Origin: Phycisphaerales bacterium
GTDB taxonomy: Bacteria > Planctomycetota > Phycisphaerae > Phycisphaerales > UBA1924
Reading direction: 5' to 3'
DNA: 5,404 nt
Assembly (NCBI GenBank): GCA_030680655.1
Contig: JAUXUZ010000176.1
Location: 1-5,404, forward strand
Shown here: positions 4,227-5,404 of the stretch, piece by piece
Position numbering within the stretch: the stretch's first letter is position 1
Layout: each line of letters starts with the position of its first letter
The notes under the pieces: model-generated
Told to the model about the DNA's origin: nothing
What the model saw: the letters and a program-made list of their open reading frames with translations, nothing else
Databases searched by the model: none
Translations under genes and position numbers: made by a program

Positions 4227-5348
4227 ATGGCCGATGCGAGTCGCACCCAACCACTTCCCGGCAGCGTTGCCGACGGGAACGGCACCCCCTCCGCCCATGG
4301 GCAGAACGCTGCTGAGGCGGCGACTGCGCGCCAGGTGATCGCCTATCAGGCCGCGGCCGTTGCCGGCCTTGAGGCACAACTCTCTCCGGCGTTCCACCGC
4401 GCGATCGACGCGATCGCCCAGTGCGCAACCGACGGCGGCACTGTGCTGGTGACGGGCCTTGGCAAGAGCGGGCTGATCGGCGCCAAGATCAGCGCCACCC
4501 TGGCGAGCCTGGGCATCCCGAGCCACTTTGTGCACCCGACCGAGGCGGCGCACGGCGACCTTGGCAACTTCCGCCGGCGCGACGTGGCGATCGCGCTGAG
4601 CTACAGCGGAGAGACAGAAGAGGTCGTGACCCTGGCGAGCATTCTCCGGCAGGACGGCGTGGAGGTGATCTCGATCACCGCCGGGCCGGCGACGCCGGAC
4701 GCGCCCGACTCGGCGCTCGCCCGCGCGAGCGATGTTGCGCTCTTCATCGGGCGTGTTGAGGAGGGGACGCAGGCGGCGGGCCTGTCGCCCGCGCCGATGG
4801 CGAGCACGACCGCGACGCTCGTGCTGGGCGATGCGCTGGCCGAGTGCGCAGCGCGGCGGCTTGGGCGCGTTGACGACTTCCACCGGCGTCACCCTGGCGG
4901 CTCGCTGGGTGAACTCAGCAAGCCGGTGATGGACATCGTGCGCTTTGTTGCCGGCAGGAGCCTCTTTACCGTTGCCGACGATGTCGCCGTTTCGGATGCG
5001 CTGCGGCAGAGTGAGCCCCCCAAAGCCGCGGCCGGTGTCGCAGCGCCGCTGCGCCGGCCGGGCGCGATGCTGCTGGTGGACCGCGCGTCGGGCCGTCTCA
5101 CCGGGCTCTTCACCGACGGCGACCTGCGCCGGCTTGTTGAGCGCGACCGCGGGGCGCTGGACAGGCCCGTGTGCGAGGTGATGACCCGCAACCCCGGCAC
5201 GCTGCCGGCGAGCGCGCTGGTGCGTGACGCGGTGCGGATGGTGCGCGAGTTCCGGCGCGACGAGGTGCCGGTTGTTGACGACGGGGGCAGGCCTGTCGGC
5301 CTGCTGGATGTTCAGGACCTGATCGCCATGCGGCTGGTGAAGGAGTAG
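4227..5348 (+). CDS. kdsD: Arabinose-5-phosphate isomerase (KpsF/GutQ/KdsD family)
   Basis: This 373-residue enzyme interconverts ribulose 5-phosphate and arabinose 5-phosphate, the first step toward Kdo for lipopolysaccharide. An SIS domain (about 50-230) has VTGLGKSGLIGAK (75-87), HFVHPTEAAHGDLG (100-113), SYSGETEEV (125-133), STTATLVLGDALA (193-205) and FHRRHPGGSLGEL (218-230). By analogy with E. coli KdsD, K80, a Glu near 129, E179 and H222 should be catalytic. Two CBS domains follow: the first about 234-307 with FTDGDLRRLVE, the second about 316-371 with VMTRNPGTLP and PVGLLDVQDLIAM. It is longer than E. coli KdsD (328) because of about 30 disordered N-terminal residues. The segment before STTA reads EEGTQAAGLSPAPMA where the family usually has EACPLGLAPTS, two residues longer. 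ATG 4227 is favoured over upstream frame that overlaps scpA. No Shine-Dalgarno is evident. GutQ- or KpsF-type paralogues cannot be excluded, but the kdsC-like neighbour supports Kdo synthesis. Confidence 0.93.
   Translation: MADASRTQPLPGSVADGNGTPSAHGQNAAEAATARQVIAYQAAAVAGLEAQLSPAFHRAIDAIAQCATDGGTVLVTGLGKSGLIGAKISATLASLGIPSHFVHPTEAAHGDLGNFRRRDVAIALSYSGETEEVVTLASILRQDGVEVISITAGPATPDAPDSALARASDVALFIGRVEEGTQAAGLSPAPMASTTATLVLGDALAECAARRLGRVDDFHRRHPGGSLGELSKPVMDIVRFVAGRSLFTVADDVAVSDALRQSEPPKAAAGVAAPLRRPGAMLLVDRASGRLTGLFTDGDLRRLVERDRGALDRPVCEVMTRNPGTLPASALVRDAVRMVREFRRDEVPVVDDGGRPVGLLDVQDLIAMRLVKE
5340..5345 (+). promoter_or_regulatory. Shine-Dalgarno site of the kdsC-like gene
   Basis: AAGGAG overlaps the last codons of kdsD and lies 4 bases before the GTG at 5350. 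The spacing is short but workable, and it supports GTG 5350 as the start and translational coupling. Confidence 0.6.
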
Positions 5349-5349
5349 C

Positions 5350-5404
5350 GTGCCAGTCACCCCCTCAACCGGCATCGACTTGATCGTCATGGATGTTGAC
5401 GGCG
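5350..5404 (+). CDS. kdsC: Kdo 8-phosphate phosphatase, KdsC-like (5' end only)
   Basis: Only 18 codons are present before the window ends. They read MPVTPSTGIDLIVMDVDG, whose LIVMDVDG is HAD-superfamily motif I (DxDG), with D15 the expected nucleophile and D17 the expected acid/base. KdsC-type phosphatases begin in this way, with the motif close to the N-terminus, and hydrolyse Kdo 8-phosphate to Kdo. The start lies one base after the kdsD stop, so the two genes are almost certainly one operon. That placement is the main reason for choosing KdsC over another HAD phosphatase. Confidence 0.75.
   Translation, partial: MPVTPSTGIDLIVMDVDG

Noticed and set aside
3469..4338. Plus-strand open frame across scpA
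   Set aside because: It is antisense to the conserved ScpA domain and its product looks like no known family.
4161..5390. Long open frame on the minus strand (409 codons)
   Set aside because: It is antisense to the whole of kdsD, whose SIS and CBS motifs are unmistakable. No protein family is recognisable in the antisense reading.

Overview
The window is GC-rich bacterial chromosome with strongly GC-biased third codon positions. The gene set is a ScpA condensin subunit, a Kdo-pathway pair (KdsD-type isomerase followed by the start of a KdsC-type phosphatase), a short AsmA-like envelope protein and a YtnP-like metallo-beta-lactamase-fold hydrolase. Together with palindromic intergenic repeats, this suggests a diderm bacterium. 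The style of these proteins, the compact AsmA-like protein especially, fits Planctomycetota, perhaps class Phycisphaerae. That placement is an inference from protein style, because no rRNA or other phylogenetic marker is present.

Layout, left to right. (1) At 1-137 the last 44 codons of an unrecognised + strand gene overlap the next start by an ATGA junction. (2) At 134-1036 (+) is an AsmA-like, membrane-anchored 300-residue protein. (3) At 1037-1564 is a long non-coding stretch with several inverted repeats, a candidate sigma70-type promoter and a hairpin followed by a T-run. (4) At 1565-1915 (+) is a 116-residue protein of unknown function with a very good ribosome binding site. (5) At 1916-2100, between convergent genes, two near-identical palindromic elements lie about 69 bp apart. 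(6) At 2101-3081 (-) is an MBL-fold hydrolase. (7) At 3082-3216 is a spacer carrying a different palindromic element with a perfect 11-bp stem. (8) At 3217-4131 (-) is scpA. (9) After a 95-bp divergent intergenic region, kdsD lies at 4227-5348 (+). One base later the GTG start of a kdsC-like gene (5350 to the window edge) begins.

How the genes work together: the kdsD and kdsC-like genes form a tight co-transcribed pair for making Kdo, the inner-core sugar of lipopolysaccharide. KdsD makes arabinose 5-phosphate, and KdsC dephosphorylates Kdo 8-phosphate. An AsmA-like protein would also act at the envelope, but its gene is a separate unit. scpA serves chromosome condensation and segregation and is transcribed away from the Kdo pair. 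The MBL-fold gene lies downstream of scpA on the same strand but behind a strong hairpin.

I found no clear new multi-gene system. The most interesting material is non-coding: the twin palindromes at 1956-2056, the second palindromic family at 3186-3210, and the structured 528-bp stretch ahead of the small unknown gene.
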